In this document: piece by piece, positions 7,678-17,900 of the stretch
Layout: each line of letters opens with the position of its first letter
Position numbering within the stretch: position 1 is the first letter of the stretch
NCBI RefSeq assembly: GCF_024436415.1
Contig: NZ_JAFMZQ010000001.1
Location: 372,001-436,000, forward strand
Reading direction: 5' to 3'
From: Pedobacter deserti
GTDB lineage: Bacteria > Bacteroidota > Bacteroidia > Sphingobacteriales > Sphingobacteriaceae
DNA: 64,000 nt
The notes under the pieces: generated by a model
The model's database searches: none
The model's input: the letters and a program-made list of their open reading frames with translations, nothing else
What the model was told of the DNA's origin: nothing
Position numbers and translations under genes: made by a program

Positions 7678-9419
7678 CCTGGGCACACTATCTTCTACAA
7701 GTCAACATTTACCTGGTGGTATTTTATGGCTTTTACAAGCTCTTGCTAGATAAAGAGACCTACTTTACTTTGAACCGAATTTATCTGTTATCTGCTGGCG
7801 TTTTTTCAGTGATTATACCATTCTTGAGAATAGAGTGGTTTGTATCACAGCCGGCAGTTCAGCCCGTATACACCGGCGCCGTGCAAATTAATGATTATCT
7901 CGCCCAGGTGTCTTTAGCAGAAGCTCAACCCCAGTCATTCGGTCTCGGGCAATGGCTTGTGCTCATTTATTTTACCGGGGTAGCATTCATGATCATTAGG
8001 CTCGCTGTACGTTTGCTTTCAGTTAAAGAGCTGCTGAGCCGTCCATCCGACGGCAACGCCTTTTCGTTTTTCAGGACCAAATTGGTAGATCCCGCACTTC
8101 CAGGACTAAGCACCATCAACCGTCACGAAGAAGTACATATCAGGCAGTGGCACACAGCCGACCTGATATTTTTTGAGCTGGTTTCCGCCTTCCTTTGGTT
8201 CAATCCGGTGATATATTTGTATAAAAAGGCAGCCCAGAACATACATGAATATTTGGCCGATGAGGCCGCTGCAAAATTCCAGGGCGACAAAGAACAATAT
8301 GCGCTGTTACTATTGAGTAACGCATTCAAGATTCCACAGAGCGAGTTGGTCAACAGCTTTTTCAACAAATCGTTAATCAAAAAAAGAATTTTTATGTTAC
8401 ACAAAGAGAGATCTCGGAAAATTGGTCTGATCAAATACGGCCTTTTCCTTCCACTATTTGCTATTGCACTTGTGATGTCTTCTGCCACAATAAGGCGGAG
8501 CAAACAGATTAAAGCAATCGCAGATGAAATACCGGCTGAGCAGCCTATAGCGGTAGCTAAGCGGGTTGTAGCAGCAGTCGAGCGTCAAGCCCCAAACCTC
8601 AAGGCAGCACAACAGCTAGTAAGGGTAGAGGAGACTAAGCAAACCAACCAAGACATTTTCAAGGAGTTCTATACTTATATGATGAAAGCTATGCGCTATC
8701 CGCCACTGGCGGCACAACAAGGAAAAGCCGGCACACGTATTATCAATTTTACCATTACAGATGGAGAGCTATTTGATATAACTAAGACATCTGAGACGCC
8801 TAGCCTTGGCATGGATGAGGAAATCATTCGAGTTATGAAACGCTATGACGATTACACAAAGCTCCCCAATGGAAAATTCAGCTTGCCCGTTGAGTTCATT
8901 TTAGCTGACAGCAGCAAGGAAATAAAGGGATCGGACACAGATTCTCAGATCATACCGGGATATACTCGACTTAGCAAGATAGTCATCCGTGGATATACGA
9001 AACAGAAGATAAATACCACCGTAGCAGAACCTCCTAGCGATGTATCTATTCAATCTTCCTCCACGACAAACACGGAAGGCGGCAAAGTCTATGAATTCAC
9101 CACCATAGATAGACAACCTACATTTCCAGGGGGGATAAAGGAGTTTTTTGCGTTCATTCAAAGAACCGTTCAATACCCACAGGAAGCTCTGCAGCACAAT
9201 GTGCATGGAAAAGTGTACGTCTCCTTTATAGTGGAAACTGATGGGCAGCTAGCCAATATAAAAATCGAACGAAAGCTAGGGTATGGAACTGATGAGGAAG
9301 CGGTTCGGCTAATCAAGTCCAGCCCGAATTGGGAGCCGGGAACAAAGGACGGAAAACCAGTACGTGTGAAATTTAATCTACCAATTGCATTCAATTTAGC
9401 GAAGGAAGACAACAATTAA
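7674..9419 (+). CDS. BlaR1-like M56 membrane metallopeptidase with two TonB C-terminal domains
   Basis: A 581-residue integral membrane protein paired with BlaI. The first 280 residues hold hydrophobic segments (about 8-24, 35-52, 92-112 and 256-275) around a cytoplasmic zinc-peptidase motif HEEVH (H151, E152, H155) and a following acidic helix (HEYLADEAA). In place of the penicillin-binding sensor of BlaR1, the periplasmic part carries two TonB C-terminal-like domains. One is at about 330-415 (YPPLAAQQGKAGTRIINFTI) and the second at about 490-578 (QPTFPGGIKEFFAFI, YPQEALQHNVHGKVYVSFIV). Signal sensing by these domains and proteolytic relief of BlaI are inferred from the family. A terminator follows at 9436. 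Confidence 0.85.
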   Translation: MTWAHYLLQVNIYLVVFYGFYKLLLDKETYFTLNRIYLLSAGVFSVIIPFLRIEWFVSQPAVQPVYTGAVQINDYLAQVSLAEAQPQSFGLGQWLVLIYFTGVAFMIIRLAVRLLSVKELLSRPSDGNAFSFFRTKLVDPALPGLSTINRHEEVHIRQWHTADLIFFELVSAFLWFNPVIYLYKKAAQNIHEYLADEAAAKFQGDKEQYALLLLSNAFKIPQSELVNSFFNKSLIKKRIFMLHKERSRKIGLIKYGLFLPLFAIALVMSSATIRRSKQIKAIADEIPAEQPIAVAKRVVAAVERQAPNLKAAQQLVRVEETKQTNQDIFKEFYTYMMKAMRYPPLAAQQGKAGTRIINFTITDGELFDITKTSETPSLGMDEEIIRVMKRYDDYTKLPNGKFSLPVEFILADSSKEIKGSDTDSQIIPGYTRLSKIVIRGYTKQKINTTVAEPPSDVSIQSSSTTNTEGGKVYEFTTIDRQPTFPGGIKEFFAFIQRTVQYPQEALQHNVHGKVYVSFIVETDGQLANIKIERKLGYGTDEEAVRLIKSSPNWEPGTKDGKPVRVKFNLPIAFNLAKEDNN

Positions 9420-9435
9420 TTAATGCCTCAAAACA

Positions 9436-9462
9436 AAGCCCGGCTTATATTAAGCCGGGCTT
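9436..9462. terminator. Bidirectional terminator between blaR-like gene and sdhB
   Basis: AAGCCCGGCTTA (9436-9447), loop TAT, TAAGCCGGGCTT (9451-9462) gives a perfect 12-bp stem. It sits between convergent genes. T-rich sequence follows on the minus strand (TTTGTTTTG); on the plus strand the T run is short. It probably ends both units. Confidence 0.8.
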
Positions 9463-9498
9463 CATTAATGTATTCCCTTGTCTCGTAGCATAAAACTA

Positions 9499-10269
9499 TT
9501 AAATATCTTCCTCAGATACAAATTTGGCAGAATAAAAGTCTCGGTTCATTCTGGCAATGTTTTCCAATGAGATGCCTTTGGGGCATTCCACTTCGCATGC
9601 ACCCGTATTTGTACAGTTACCGAATCCTTCTGCATCCATTTGCGCTACCATGCTTTGTACTCTCCTGTAACGTTCCGGCTGACCCTGTGGTAACAACGCC
9701 AATTGTGAAATTTTTGCTGACACGAACAACATTGCCGAGGCGTTTTTGCAGGTGGCTACACAGGCTCCGCAGGCAATACAAGCCGCAGCCTCAAAAGCTG
9801 CATCAGCTTGAGACTTAGGAATAGGAATAGCATTTGCATCCTGGGCATTACCTGTATTCACCGATATAAAACCGCCAGAAGCAATGATGCGATCGAACGA
9901 AGACCGGTCAACCATGAGGTCTTTGATAACCGGAAAAGCCTTCGCGCGCCATGGCTCAACCACTATGGTGTCACCGTCCTTGAACGAACGCATATGTAAC
10001 TGGCAGGTCGTCACACCTTCCTTTGGTCCGTGCGGCCTTCCATTGATAAACATTGAGCAGGCGCCGCAGATTCCCTCGCGGCAGTCGTGATCAAATACGA
10101 CAGGCTCTTCGCCTTTTGCAATAAGATCTTCATTCAGCACGTCAAACATCTCAAGAAACGACATATCCGGTGAAACATCAGAGACTTTGTAATCTACCAG
10201 CTGACCCTTAGCTTTATTGTTTTTCTGACGCCAGATTTTTAACGTCAAATTCATATTTCCTGTACTCAT
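9499..10269 (-). CDS. sdhB: Succinate dehydrogenase/fumarate reductase iron-sulfur subunit
   Basis: Carries electrons between the flavoprotein and the membrane quinone site of complex II. All cluster ligands are visible: [2Fe-2S] in CREGICGAC (C63, C68, C71) and C89; [4Fe-4S] in [11 protein letters not shown] (C164, C167, C170, C174); and the third cluster in [12 protein letters not shown] (C219, C225, C229). The 256-residue length fits the Bacteroidota type. An alternative ATG at residue 6 (MNLTLKIW) is possible. It is the last gene of the sdhC-sdhA-sdhB operon, 20 bases after sdhA, and is followed by the terminator at 9436. Confidence 0.97.
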   Translation of the reverse strand: MSTGNMNLTLKIWRQKNNKAKGQLVDYKVSDVSPDMSFLEMFDVLNEDLIAKGEEPVVFDHDCREGICGACSMFINGRPHGPKEGVTTCQLHMRSFKDGDTIVVEPWRAKAFPVIKDLMVDRSSFDRIIASGGFISVNTGNAQDANAIPIPKSQADAAFEAAACIACGACVATCKNASAMLFVSAKISQLALLPQGQPERYRRVQSMVAQMDAEGFGNCTNTGACEVECPKGISLENIARMNRDFYSAKFVSEEDI

Positions 10270-10289
10270 AATATTGAGATTTGGTACTC

Positions 10290-12278
10290 CTATTTATAAC
10301 TTCTTTGTGCAACCTTAATGTTTTCGAAAGCCAGTTGCTCTTTATGCAGGGCAAAGGTTACATCACCTGTGTATTCCCAGGCGGCCACATATGAATAATT
10401 CTCATCATCGCGAAGCGCCTCACCTTCCTCCGTCTGATACTCTTCCCGGAAGTGACCACCGCAAGATTCATTTCTGTTCAGCGCATCCATACACATGAGC
10501 TCTCCGAGTTCAATGAAATCCGCAACACGCCCGGCCTTTTCCAATTCCGTGTTGAGCTCATTTGCTTCACCGGGTACACGCAAATCAGTCCAAAAATCCT
10601 TACGCAACTGCTGTATCTCAGCTATAGCTTCTGTCAATCCCTGTGCGTTACGCGCCATTCCGCATTTGTCCCACATAATTTTCCCAAGCTTTTTATGGAA
10701 ATAGTCGACCGACTTTGTTCCTTTGATTGAGAGGAACTTGTCAAGCGTCGCCTTCACATTTGCCTCTGCTTCCACAAAAGCGGGGTGATCAACCGGTATT
10801 GGTTTGGTAGCCAGCTCTTTCGATAGATAAGCACCAATGGTATACGGTATAACGAAATAGCCGTCTGCCAGACCTTGCATCAGCGCAGATGCACCAAGAC
10901 GATTAGCTCCGTGATCAGAGAAATTCGCTTCGCCAAGCGCATAAAGACCTGGCACAGTAGTCATTAGGTTATAATCTACCCATAGTCCGCCCATGGTATA
11001 GTGAACCGCCGGATAAATACGCATCGGCGTCTCATACGGATTTTCTCCCGTGATCTGTGCGTACATATCAAACAGGTTACCATATTTCTCCTTAATTACT
11101 TCCCGGCCCAAACGCATGCAGGTTTCCTTATCCGGATTATGGATATTATGTTTATTGGCCTCAATTCTGCCATAACGTTCGGTATTTGCGGTGAAATCCA
11201 GGTAAACAGCTAATTTGGAATTTCCTACCCCATAACCTGCATCACAACGCTCCTTAGCTGCACGTGATGCAACGTCACGAGGAACAAGGTTACCAAACGC
11301 GGGGTATCTCCGCTCCAGATAATAATCTCTTTCATCTTCAGGGATATCCGTTGGTCTGCGGTTATCATCTTTTTTCTTAGGAACCCAGATACGCCCGTCG
11401 TTACGTAATGACTCAGACATCAGGGTTAACTTCGACTGATGATCGCCCGACACCGGGATACAAGTTGGGTGAATCTGAGTATAGCAAGGATTTCCGAAGA
11501 ATGCTCCCTTTTTGTGTGCCTTCCATGCAGCAGTCACGTTACTGCCCATTGCGTTCGTAGACAAATAAAATACGTTGCCGTAGCCACCGCTGCACAACAG
11601 CACGGCGTGGCCAAAATGACGCTCCAACTCGCCTGTAAGCAGGTTACGTGCAATAATACCGCGGGCTTTGCCGTCAACAACCACAACATCGAGCATTTCA
11701 TGACGTGAATACATCTGAACTTTTCCCATGCCAACCTGACGCTCAAGCGCGCTATAGGCGCCAAGCAAAAGTTGCTGACCTGTCTGGCCCGCTGCATAAA
11801 ACGTCCGCTGTACCTGCGTACCACCAAATGAGCGATTGTCAAGCAAACCGCCATACTCTCTTGCAAGTGGAACACCTTGAGCTACACATTGGTCAATGAT
11901 GCTCGTGCTCACTTCCGCCAAACGATGTACGTTTGCTTCACGGGCGCGATAGTCGCCACCCTTTATAGTGTCATAAAACAGGCGATAAACGCTGTCCCCA
12001 TCATTCTGATAATTTTTTGCAGCGTTGATTCCGCCTTGCGCTGCAATCGAATGCGCACGTCTTGGCGAGTCCTGAAAACAAAAGCACTTGACTTTGTATC
12101 CCATTTCAGCAAGCGTGGCCGCCGCAGAAGCTCCGGCAAGTCCAGATCCCACCACAATGATTTCAATACTGCGTTTGTTGGCCGGATTCACCAAAGGCAT
12201 CGAAGAGCGGAGCTTAGTCCACTTCTCAGTTAGTTCCCCTTCAGGTATATGTGCATTTAATTCTGCCATTTTATTCAA
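10290..12278 (-). CDS. sdhA: Succinate dehydrogenase/fumarate reductase flavoprotein subunit
   Basis: The catalytic FAD subunit of complex II, oxidising succinate to fumarate (or the reverse) on the cytoplasmic face. The FAD-binding loop [13 protein letters not shown] starts near residue 42. The histidine for the covalent flavin bond is H76 in [11 protein letters not shown]. Further conserved parts are HPTCIP, the active-site region around [20 protein letters not shown], and [22 protein letters not shown] near the C-terminus. At 662 residues it is longer than proteobacterial SdhA, as is usual for Bacteroidota and epsilonproteobacterial-type enzymes. It lies 14 bases after sdhC. Confidence 0.97.
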   Translation of the reverse strand: MNKMAELNAHIPEGELTEKWTKLRSSMPLVNPANKRSIEIIVVGSGLAGASAAATLAEMGYKVKCFCFQDSPRRAHSIAAQGGINAAKNYQNDGDSVYRLFYDTIKGGDYRAREANVHRLAEVSTSIIDQCVAQGVPLAREYGGLLDNRSFGGTQVQRTFYAAGQTGQQLLLGAYSALERQVGMGKVQMYSRHEMLDVVVVDGKARGIIARNLLTGELERHFGHAVLLCSGGYGNVFYLSTNAMGSNVTAAWKAHKKGAFFGNPCYTQIHPTCIPVSGDHQSKLTLMSESLRNDGRIWVPKKKDDNRRPTDIPEDERDYYLERRYPAFGNLVPRDVASRAAKERCDAGYGVGNSKLAVYLDFTANTERYGRIEANKHNIHNPDKETCMRLGREVIKEKYGNLFDMYAQITGENPYETPMRIYPAVHYTMGGLWVDYNLMTTVPGLYALGEANFSDHGANRLGASALMQGLADGYFVIPYTIGAYLSKELATKPIPVDHPAFVEAEANVKATLDKFLSIKGTKSVDYFHKKLGKIMWDKCGMARNAQGLTEAIAEIQQLRKDFWTDLRVPGEANELNTELEKAGRVADFIELGELMCMDALNRNESCGGHFREEYQTEEGEALRDDENYSYVAAWEYTGDVTFALHKEQLAFENIKVAQRSYK

Positions 12279-12292
12279 CTTAAGATCAACGA

Positions 12293-12973
12293 TTATTTAA
12301 TAAATCCAAAATGCGTTGCAATCGGCATAGCTGCAAAAAGCAGGGAAATGATGATGGAGTACCACACACCAACAGCCTTTATGATCGGCGAGTACTTTTT
12401 ATGGTTCCAACCCAAGGTCTGAAAAGCCGAAGCAAACCCATGCAATAAGTGATAAGCCAGAGATATCATGGCCAGCACATATAACAGCACAATCCACGGA
12501 TTTTTAAATGTTTCAACCATAACCGCGAACAAATCTTCCTGCCCCCTCACATCGGTGGTCGGGATACCGGTAAAACGCGACACAACCCAGAATTTCGATA
12601 TATGAACAATGAGGAAAATCAATAAAAGCGTTCCAAGCAAGCCCATTGATCTGGAATACCATTTACTATTGGCCTTCCCGTTGGTGACCGCGTATTTCAC
12701 CGGTCTTGCTGCCTGGTTCTGCGCTGCAAGATTATAGCCCTGATAGATGTGAAGAAGCAAACCTGCAAACAAAACGATCTCCATAGCCCTAATTATCCAG
12801 TTGGTAGCCATAAAATGGGCACCCATGTTAAATGTCAGTCCACCATCGTTCACGAATATGAGTGAATTGAGAAAGCAGTGCACAATTAAAAAAGTGATCA
12901 GGAACAGGCCCGTAATGCCCATAATTAATTTCTTCCCTATAGATGAGGAAAGTGCGTTTCCGAAACTAGCCAT
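12293..12973 (-). CDS. sdhC: Succinate dehydrogenase cytochrome b subunit
   Basis: A 226-residue membrane anchor with five hydrophobic helices (about 15-37, 58-80, 105-130, 155-178 and 198-220), matching the single-subunit type B complex II anchor that binds two hemes b. Candidate heme-ligand histidines lie in the helices: IVHCFLN (H32), LLHIYQG, IVHISKF and [11 protein letters not shown]. This anchor type reacts with menaquinone, the usual Bacteroidota quinone. It is the first gene of the operon, and a promoter element is seen at 13002-13009. No sdhD is needed or present. Confidence 0.93.
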   Translation of the reverse strand: MASFGNALSSSIGKKLIMGITGLFLITFLIVHCFLNSLIFVNDGGLTFNMGAHFMATNWIIRAMEIVLFAGLLLHIYQGYNLAAQNQAARPVKYAVTNGKANSKWYSRSMGLLGTLLLIFLIVHISKFWVVSRFTGIPTTDVRGQEDLFAVMVETFKNPWIVLLYVLAMISLAYHLLHGFASAFQTLGWNHKKYSPIIKAVGVWYSIIISLLFAAMPIATHFGFIK

Positions 12974-13001
12974 TTAAGATTTATTTTTTAGTTCTGTTGT
13001 G

Positions 13002-13009
13002 CAAAAGTA
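13002..13009 (-). promoter_or_regulatory. -7 promoter element of the sdhCAB operon
   Basis: On the minus strand TACTTTTG matches TAnnTTTG exactly and lies 28 bases upstream of the sdhC start codon. This gives a 5' leader of about 20 bases. No convincing -33 element is seen at the expected distance. Confidence 0.5.
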
Positions 13010-13100
13010 TTTAATTAAAGAATTATTTAGTAAATACCCGGGGCAAAATAGCGGGAAATAAGCTATTTAGAAACATTCTAAAACTAGGCTGTATATGCAA

Positions 13101-13133
13101 AATAAAACGGGAGACCAATAATCAGTCTCCCGT
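13101..13133 (-). terminator. Intrinsic terminator of the htrA gene
   Basis: ACGGGAGAC (13107-13115) and GTCTCCCGT (13125-13133) form a 9-bp stem with a 9-base loop. Read on the minus strand the stem is followed by TTTATTTTG. It lies 27 bases after the stop of the protease gene. Confidence 0.85.
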
Positions 13134-13160
13134 CCAAAAAAATTAATTAATCAGAGGTAC

Positions 13161-14711
13161 TTAGAACGTGAAGCTGAACGAACCTCTGGCACTCACCCCT
13201 GATATCGTGTTTGTACCTGAGCTGGACATAGCAGCCTTTACATCACCCGCACTGTTTACCGGCTTTCCGTTCACGCTGGTGATCACCAAACCTTTAGGGT
13301 CCCGGAACGAATCAAATGCTTTTCCTTGTTCCACATTAGTCACAATCACTCCATTTTTAACCCCAAACTTCGCCTTCATGTCGGCAGGTGCCGGAGCAAA
13401 TGATGCGCCCAGACGCTCTACCCTCGTGCCTGATGCCGAAGCTGTTGAAGTGTTCACGCCAACACTGCTTTCACCCTTTAGAGTTACAGTAACATTCTTC
13501 ATTTGTCCATTTCTTGAATAAGTGAGTTGCACTTTATCACCTGGACTCATACGGCCGATCTTTTCCTGAAGATCAGGTGAATCGTAAACGACATTCCCGT
13601 CCACTTTTTTGATGATGTCTCCTTTTTGCAAGCCAGCTGCAGCAGCTGCACTATTCGGCATTACCTCACTCACATATAGCCCGGTGATATCTTTTACGTC
13701 AAGTTTTTCAGCCTGATCAGCGTCAAGCGGAGCGAAAGACACGCCTATATAACCACGTTTTACTGCACCATACTTTCTGAAATCATCCAGAATCTTTTTT
13801 GCGAGGTTAATCGGAATCGCAAAACCGTATCCTTCATTCGTTCCAGTTCTAGACGCAATAGCCGCATTGATACCGATCAATTCTCCGGCAGCGTTCACAA
13901 GGGCACCACCGCTGTTACCAGGGTTGATCGCCGCGTCAGTCTGTATAAACGATTCAATACTGCTTGGCACAGGTGCCTTTCCGGTGCGCTGATATTCTTC
14001 ATATTCCTGCTCTGTCATTTCCCTGTTTTGTGCCAGTATACCAATGCTCCTTGCTTTGGCACTCACTATCCCTGCGGTAACAGTTGTCTGTAAGTCCAGC
14101 GGGAAACCTACCGCCAAAACCCACTCACCAATCTGTACATTATCCGAGTTACCCATTCTGACAGCCGGCAGATTGTTCGCCTCAACCTTAATCAAGGCAA
14201 GGTCCGTATTAGCATCCTTACCAACCACTGTAGCACTTACTTTCCGGCGGTCTGATAAAATCACCTCAATTTTTGATGCATTGTCAATCACGTGATTGTT
14301 GGTCACAATGTAACCATCAGGCGTTAATATCACACCAGAGCCAGACGCTGCCCGCGGAACAGAAGGCATCCTTCTACCGCCCCTGCCGCCAAAAAAGTCT
14401 TCAAACATATCAAACGGCGAAGCACTGCGTTGCGCAGCGCCGCTTCCATAACTTGTCTTAATGTGAACCACCGCGGGTGAAACCGCAGCAGCGGCCTCCA
14501 CAAAATCTATCGTGCCCGCTGAAGACAACTTAGGATTATTAGCAAAGATCACTTTCTGTTGTTCTTCGAATGATAGCGCATCCTGCTTTGGCTCGAGCAT
14601 TTTGTAGCCGCCAATTGCCGCCGCACCACCTATGAATGCCGCAAGCACAATTACTCCCATTTTTTTCATCTCTATCCTGTTTATCGTCATACTTTTATAG
14701 CTGTTAATCAT
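13161..14711 (-). CDS. Do/HtrA-family periplasmic serine protease
   Basis: A 516-residue envelope protease and chaperone that degrades misfolded periplasmic proteins. An N-terminal signal anchor (about 15-35, MGVIVLAAFIGGAAAIGGY) precedes the trypsin-like domain with triad H140 (TNNHVI), D170 (TDLALI) and S267 (GNSGGAL). Two PDZ domains follow: about 320-400 (RGYIGVSFAPL, LYVSEVMPNSAAAAAGLQKGDII) and a degenerate one at about 425-510. A glycine- and arginine-rich loop (FFGGRGGRRMP) sits early in the protease domain. The start could be ATG 14711, 14690 or 14669; the last gives the cleanest signal. A single-gene unit with its own promoter and terminator. Confidence 0.93.
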   Translation of the reverse strand: MINSYKSMTINRIEMKKMGVIVLAAFIGGAAAIGGYKMLEPKQDALSFEEQQKVIFANNPKLSSAGTIDFVEAAAAVSPAVVHIKTSYGSGAAQRSASPFDMFEDFFGGRGGRRMPSVPRAASGSGVILTPDGYIVTNNHVIDNASKIEVILSDRRKVSATVVGKDANTDLALIKVEANNLPAVRMGNSDNVQIGEWVLAVGFPLDLQTTVTAGIVSAKARSIGILAQNREMTEQEYEEYQRTGKAPVPSSIESFIQTDAAINPGNSGGALVNAAGELIGINAAIASRTGTNEGYGFAIPINLAKKILDDFRKYGAVKRGYIGVSFAPLDADQAEKLDVKDITGLYVSEVMPNSAAAAAGLQKGDIIKKVDGNVVYDSPDLQEKIGRMSPGDKVQLTYSRNGQMKNVTVTLKGESSVGVNTSTASASGTRVERLGASFAPAPADMKAKFGVKNGVIVTNVEQGKAFDSFRDPKGLVITSVNGKPVNSAGDVKAAMSSSGTNTISGVSARGSFSFTF

Positions 14712-14760
14712 ATCATTCTCATTATATAAGGCCGATACATTTTCTTTTGTTTCATTTATT

Positions 14761-14768
14761 CAAATTTA
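14761..14768 (-). promoter_or_regulatory. -7 promoter element of the htrA gene
   Basis: TAAATTTG on the minus strand fits TAnnTTTG exactly. It lies 49 bases upstream of the first candidate start codon, which leaves room for a leader of about 40 bases. The region is AT-rich, so chance matches are possible. Confidence 0.4.
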
Positions 14769-14848
14769 ATACCATAAGAACGATATTTGCATCAGTAACA
14801 CGCCATCAATTCTGTTAAAAAATGTTAAAAGGCCGTTACAACAACTAA

Positions 14849-15634
14849 ATGGAAATCCAATTCTATAAATATCAAGGTGCCGGAAACGACTTTATCTTAG
14901 TAGACAACCGGTCACAGACCTTCCCTTCCGGCAATCACGAAGGCATAAAAAAGCTGTGTGACAGGCGTTTTGGCATTGGGGGCGACGGGTTCATGCTCCT
15001 GCAGAACCGTGAAGGCTACGACTTCGAAATGGTATACTATAACGCTGACGGCCGACCCGGAACCATGTGTGGAAATGGGGGCCGATGCATCGTCTCCTTC
15101 GCCCGCTTTCTTAATATAGCCGAAACCGAGACAAACTTTTTGGCAGTAGACGGACCGCACTATGCCAAAATTTCGGAATCAGGGGAATGGATTGACCTTC
15201 AAATGATTGACGTTGACTCAATTGCGAAAGATGATACCTCCTGGGTTTTAAATACTGGATCCCCGCATTATGTCCGGCAAACGGCCGACTTGGCAACCTA
15301 CGACGTTTACAATCAGGGGAAAGCCATTCGCAACAACGACACTTATCGCGCAGAGGGCATAAACGTCAATTTCGTCGAAGATATGGGAAGCCATTTATTT
15401 GTCCGAACTTTCGAACGTGGTGTAGAAGATGAAACCTATGCCTGCGGTACAGGCGTAACCGCTGTTGCATTGGCTATGGCGGCACATAAGGGCCAAAACG
15501 GAGCTATTGAAACTCCTGTAAAAGTATTAGGTGGTGATCTGACCATAAGGTTTGACTACGACGGAAACCGCTTTTCCAATATCTTCCTTTGCGGGCCAGC
15601 TAAACAAGTTTTTCGGGGCACAGTTCAAATCTGA
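14849..15634 (+). CDS. dapF: Diaminopimelate epimerase
   Basis: Converts LL- to meso-diaminopimelate in the lysine and peptidoglycan pathway, in the cytoplasm, without a cofactor. The two catalytic cysteines are C74 in MCGNGGRC and C199 in YACGTGVTAVALA, both in their standard contexts. The N-terminus (FYKYQGAGNDFILVDNR) is also characteristic. Length 261 residues is normal. The gene ends nine bases before the convergent helicase gene. Confidence 0.97.
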   Translation: MEIQFYKYQGAGNDFILVDNRSQTFPSGNHEGIKKLCDRRFGIGGDGFMLLQNREGYDFEMVYYNADGRPGTMCGNGGRCIVSFARFLNIAETETNFLAVDGPHYAKISESGEWIDLQMIDVDSIAKDDTSWVLNTGSPHYVRQTADLATYDVYNQGKAIRNNDTYRAEGINVNFVEDMGSHLFVRTFERGVEDETYACGTGVTAVALAMAAHKGQNGAIETPVKVLGGDLTIRFDYDGNRFSNIFLCGPAKQVFRGTVQI

Positions 15635-15643
15635 AAGACTGGG

Positions 15644-17884
15644 CTAGTCCCGATCCGCCAGATAAGCCGCTAATCCGATCTTGATTTCGCCAAATGTAAA
15701 CTTATTGCCGAGATGAGTTCTTATGGGCGTTAAATTAACGGTTTGCAATACTTTTATGGCCTGCACAATTTTCTGAAGCTTTTTCGGTCCGATAATATCT
15801 TCTGCATTGATCTCCTGTGTAGCCACATAATGCGCAAGATGCCCCTCAATGGTAGCAACAACCATCTTCCGTTCAGCGGCTATTTCGGCGACGGTCTTAC
15901 CCTGCTGAAAAAGCTCAAGCGACTGCAACTTGGTATCTGTTTTATCTTTCGGTTTGGCAGGTTTACCCTTTGCCGAGCCCGCTTTCTCCATTTGTATTGC
16001 GCGCTCTTCAGTGTTGATCAACCCATTAACGTGAGTCTTGGTAAATTCATCCCCGTTCAGCATAGCCCTTAACAGGGCTTCAGCTTTCTTAATTCTCTTC
16101 ACTTGCTCAAAAAAGTTAGCTTCCATCTCCTGCAGTTCCTTTAGATAGGCCGCCACCTGCTTGTCCTGTTTTACGAGCTCAATCCGTTCAAATATACGCG
16201 CTGAAAATTCCGAGAGGCGGGGAGTGAAATAGTCGGCCGCCGCCTTTACCCGGTCTAGCAGTGCCGCCAAAGCGTCGGGCGATTGTGCCTGGGTCATTCT
16301 CCTGATCTGCTGAAGGAATTTTACGGCATGTGCTTTCAACCCGCCAAGGTCTTTCAACAGCTCAGCCGCCCACCGTGCATGCTTTTGCTTGGCCGATTTA
16401 CTAATGTCTTTGGTATACGAATGAACGTGTTCATACACATAATTGTCCAGTGGCGTCAGATCAAAGCTTTCGAGCAAATAGGATCTAAGGTAATGTTCCG
16501 TCTCGGCGAGCATCTGGGCTTCCAACTGTTTCACTACGGGCTTGTTTCTTGAATAGGAAGACACATTATGGTCCTGACGGATTCCAGAGCCCTGGAGCCG
16601 GGACGTCAAAATCAGGCCATCAAGTGATCTGAGCCTCGACAAGGCAACATAAATCTGACCCGGCGCAAAAGCACTTCCGATGTCAATGATGGCCTTGTCG
16701 AAGGTCAGCCCCTGGCTTTTATGCACCGTAATCGCCCAGGCCAGCTTTAGCGGGTACTGCGTAAACGTACCGATAAGCTCCTCATTTATTTCTCCGCTCA
16801 CCTTATCCGGACTATACCTGAAATTTTCCCATTTATATTTTTCGACGACAATTTTATCCCCGTTTTCGTCGGCCTGCACCTCAATACGATCAGTTTCAAG
16901 GTCAGTCACCGTAGCAATCTTACCGTTAAAAAACCGCTGTTCCCCGCTCGGATCGTTCTTTATGAACATGACCTGCGCGCCAACCTTAAGCTCCAGACTG
17001 TAATCCGCTGGATAAGCATAGTCACTGAACTCGTCTTCTACCTTGGCTACATACTTGAAAACACGGCCTCCAAGGGAGTCCAGGCTCTCCTTATTCAGCC
17101 CGTCGGCCTTATTGTTGTGCGTGGTGAGCGTAATATATTTTTCATCAGGAGAGGGCCTGAAGTCCGGGCGGTAATACCTGTCCAAAAGCGCCAGGTCTTC
17201 CGGGCTCACTTCGTTGTTCCTTAAGTTATTCAGCAGATTGATGAACGTATTATCTGCCTGACGGTAAATCTTCTTCAGTTCGATATACACAGGCGGATGC
17301 TGCTGCAAAGCCAGTGCGTCAAAGAAGTAGACGCTTTTATAAAACTGCCCCAGCAAACCCCATTCCGTCGGCTTTACAACGGGTGGCAGTTGATGAAGAT
17401 CACCAATAAAAAGCACCTGAACTCCTCCAAAACTGTTAGCGTTTCGCCTCACATAGCGCAGCATCATATCAGCGGCATCGAGAAGATCAGCTCGAAGCAT
17501 ACTCACCTCGTCGATAATCAAAAGCTCCATATCGGTCAGCACCTTACGCTTCGCAGCATTCATATTCAAATGGCGCACTATGGACTGCGGAGTATGATAG
17601 TTAGCACTTAAATCCGCCGTTTCGGTATTTGGCTGTTTTGGAAGATAAGTACCGAAAGGCAGCTGGAATAAGGAGTGGAGCGTGACGCCTTGGGCGTTAA
17701 TGGCAGCAATCCCTGTCGGCGCCGCTACTACTGCCTTCTTGTGCGTTTGCGCAATGAGGTTACGGAGAAAAGTGGTCTTCCCCGTCCCGGCCTTACCGGT
17801 GAGAAAAATATGTCTGGAGGTGTAGTTAACGTATCTTGCTGCCAATTGAGCAGGCCCGGCGGTTTCATCTTGCATTATTAGCAA
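15644..17884 (-). CDS. PIF1-like superfamily 1 DNA helicase with C-terminal HTH domain
   Basis: A 746-residue ATP-dependent helicase. Walker A is GKAGTGKTT (30-38), Walker B is LLIIDEVSML (D125, E126), and motif III is GDLHQLPPV. The UvrD_C_2-like C-terminal helicase motif is in WAITVHKSQGLTFDKAIIDIG, followed by VALSRLRSLDG. A linker of about 200 residues rich in charged helices leads to a C-terminal helix-turn-helix domain of the RecQ/HTH_40 type (about 655-710, LELFQQGKTVAEIAAERKM). The likely role is processing of replication or recombination intermediates. Start may be ATG at residue 4. It lies 16 bases downstream of the DUF4153 gene. Confidence 0.88.
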   Translation of the reverse strand: MLIMQDETAGPAQLAARYVNYTSRHIFLTGKAGTGKTTFLRNLIAQTHKKAVVAAPTGIAAINAQGVTLHSLFQLPFGTYLPKQPNTETADLSANYHTPQSIVRHLNMNAAKRKVLTDMELLIIDEVSMLRADLLDAADMMLRYVRRNANSFGGVQVLFIGDLHQLPPVVKPTEWGLLGQFYKSVYFFDALALQQHPPVYIELKKIYRQADNTFINLLNNLRNNEVSPEDLALLDRYYRPDFRPSPDEKYITLTTHNNKADGLNKESLDSLGGRVFKYVAKVEDEFSDYAYPADYSLELKVGAQVMFIKNDPSGEQRFFNGKIATVTDLETDRIEVQADENGDKIVVEKYKWENFRYSPDKVSGEINEELIGTFTQYPLKLAWAITVHKSQGLTFDKAIIDIGSAFAPGQIYVALSRLRSLDGLILTSRLQGSGIRQDHNVSSYSRNKPVVKQLEAQMLAETEHYLRSYLLESFDLTPLDNYVYEHVHSYTKDISKSAKQKHARWAAELLKDLGGLKAHAVKFLQQIRRMTQAQSPDALAALLDRVKAAADYFTPRLSEFSARIFERIELVKQDKQVAAYLKELQEMEANFFEQVKRIKKAEALLRAMLNGDEFTKTHVNGLINTEERAIQMEKAGSAKGKPAKPKDKTDTKLQSLELFQQGKTVAEIAAERKMVVATIEGHLAHYVATQEINAEDIIGPKKLQKIVQAIKVLQTVNLTPIRTHLGNKFTFGEIKIGLAAYLADRD

Positions 17885-17900
17885 AGTTAATAAGAAAAGG

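Noticed and set aside
7300..9419. Beta-lactam resistance operon
   Set aside because: BlaI and a BlaR1-like protein are present, but no beta-lactamase or penicillin-binding sensor domain is found. Such pairs are common in Bacteroidota without resistance genes.
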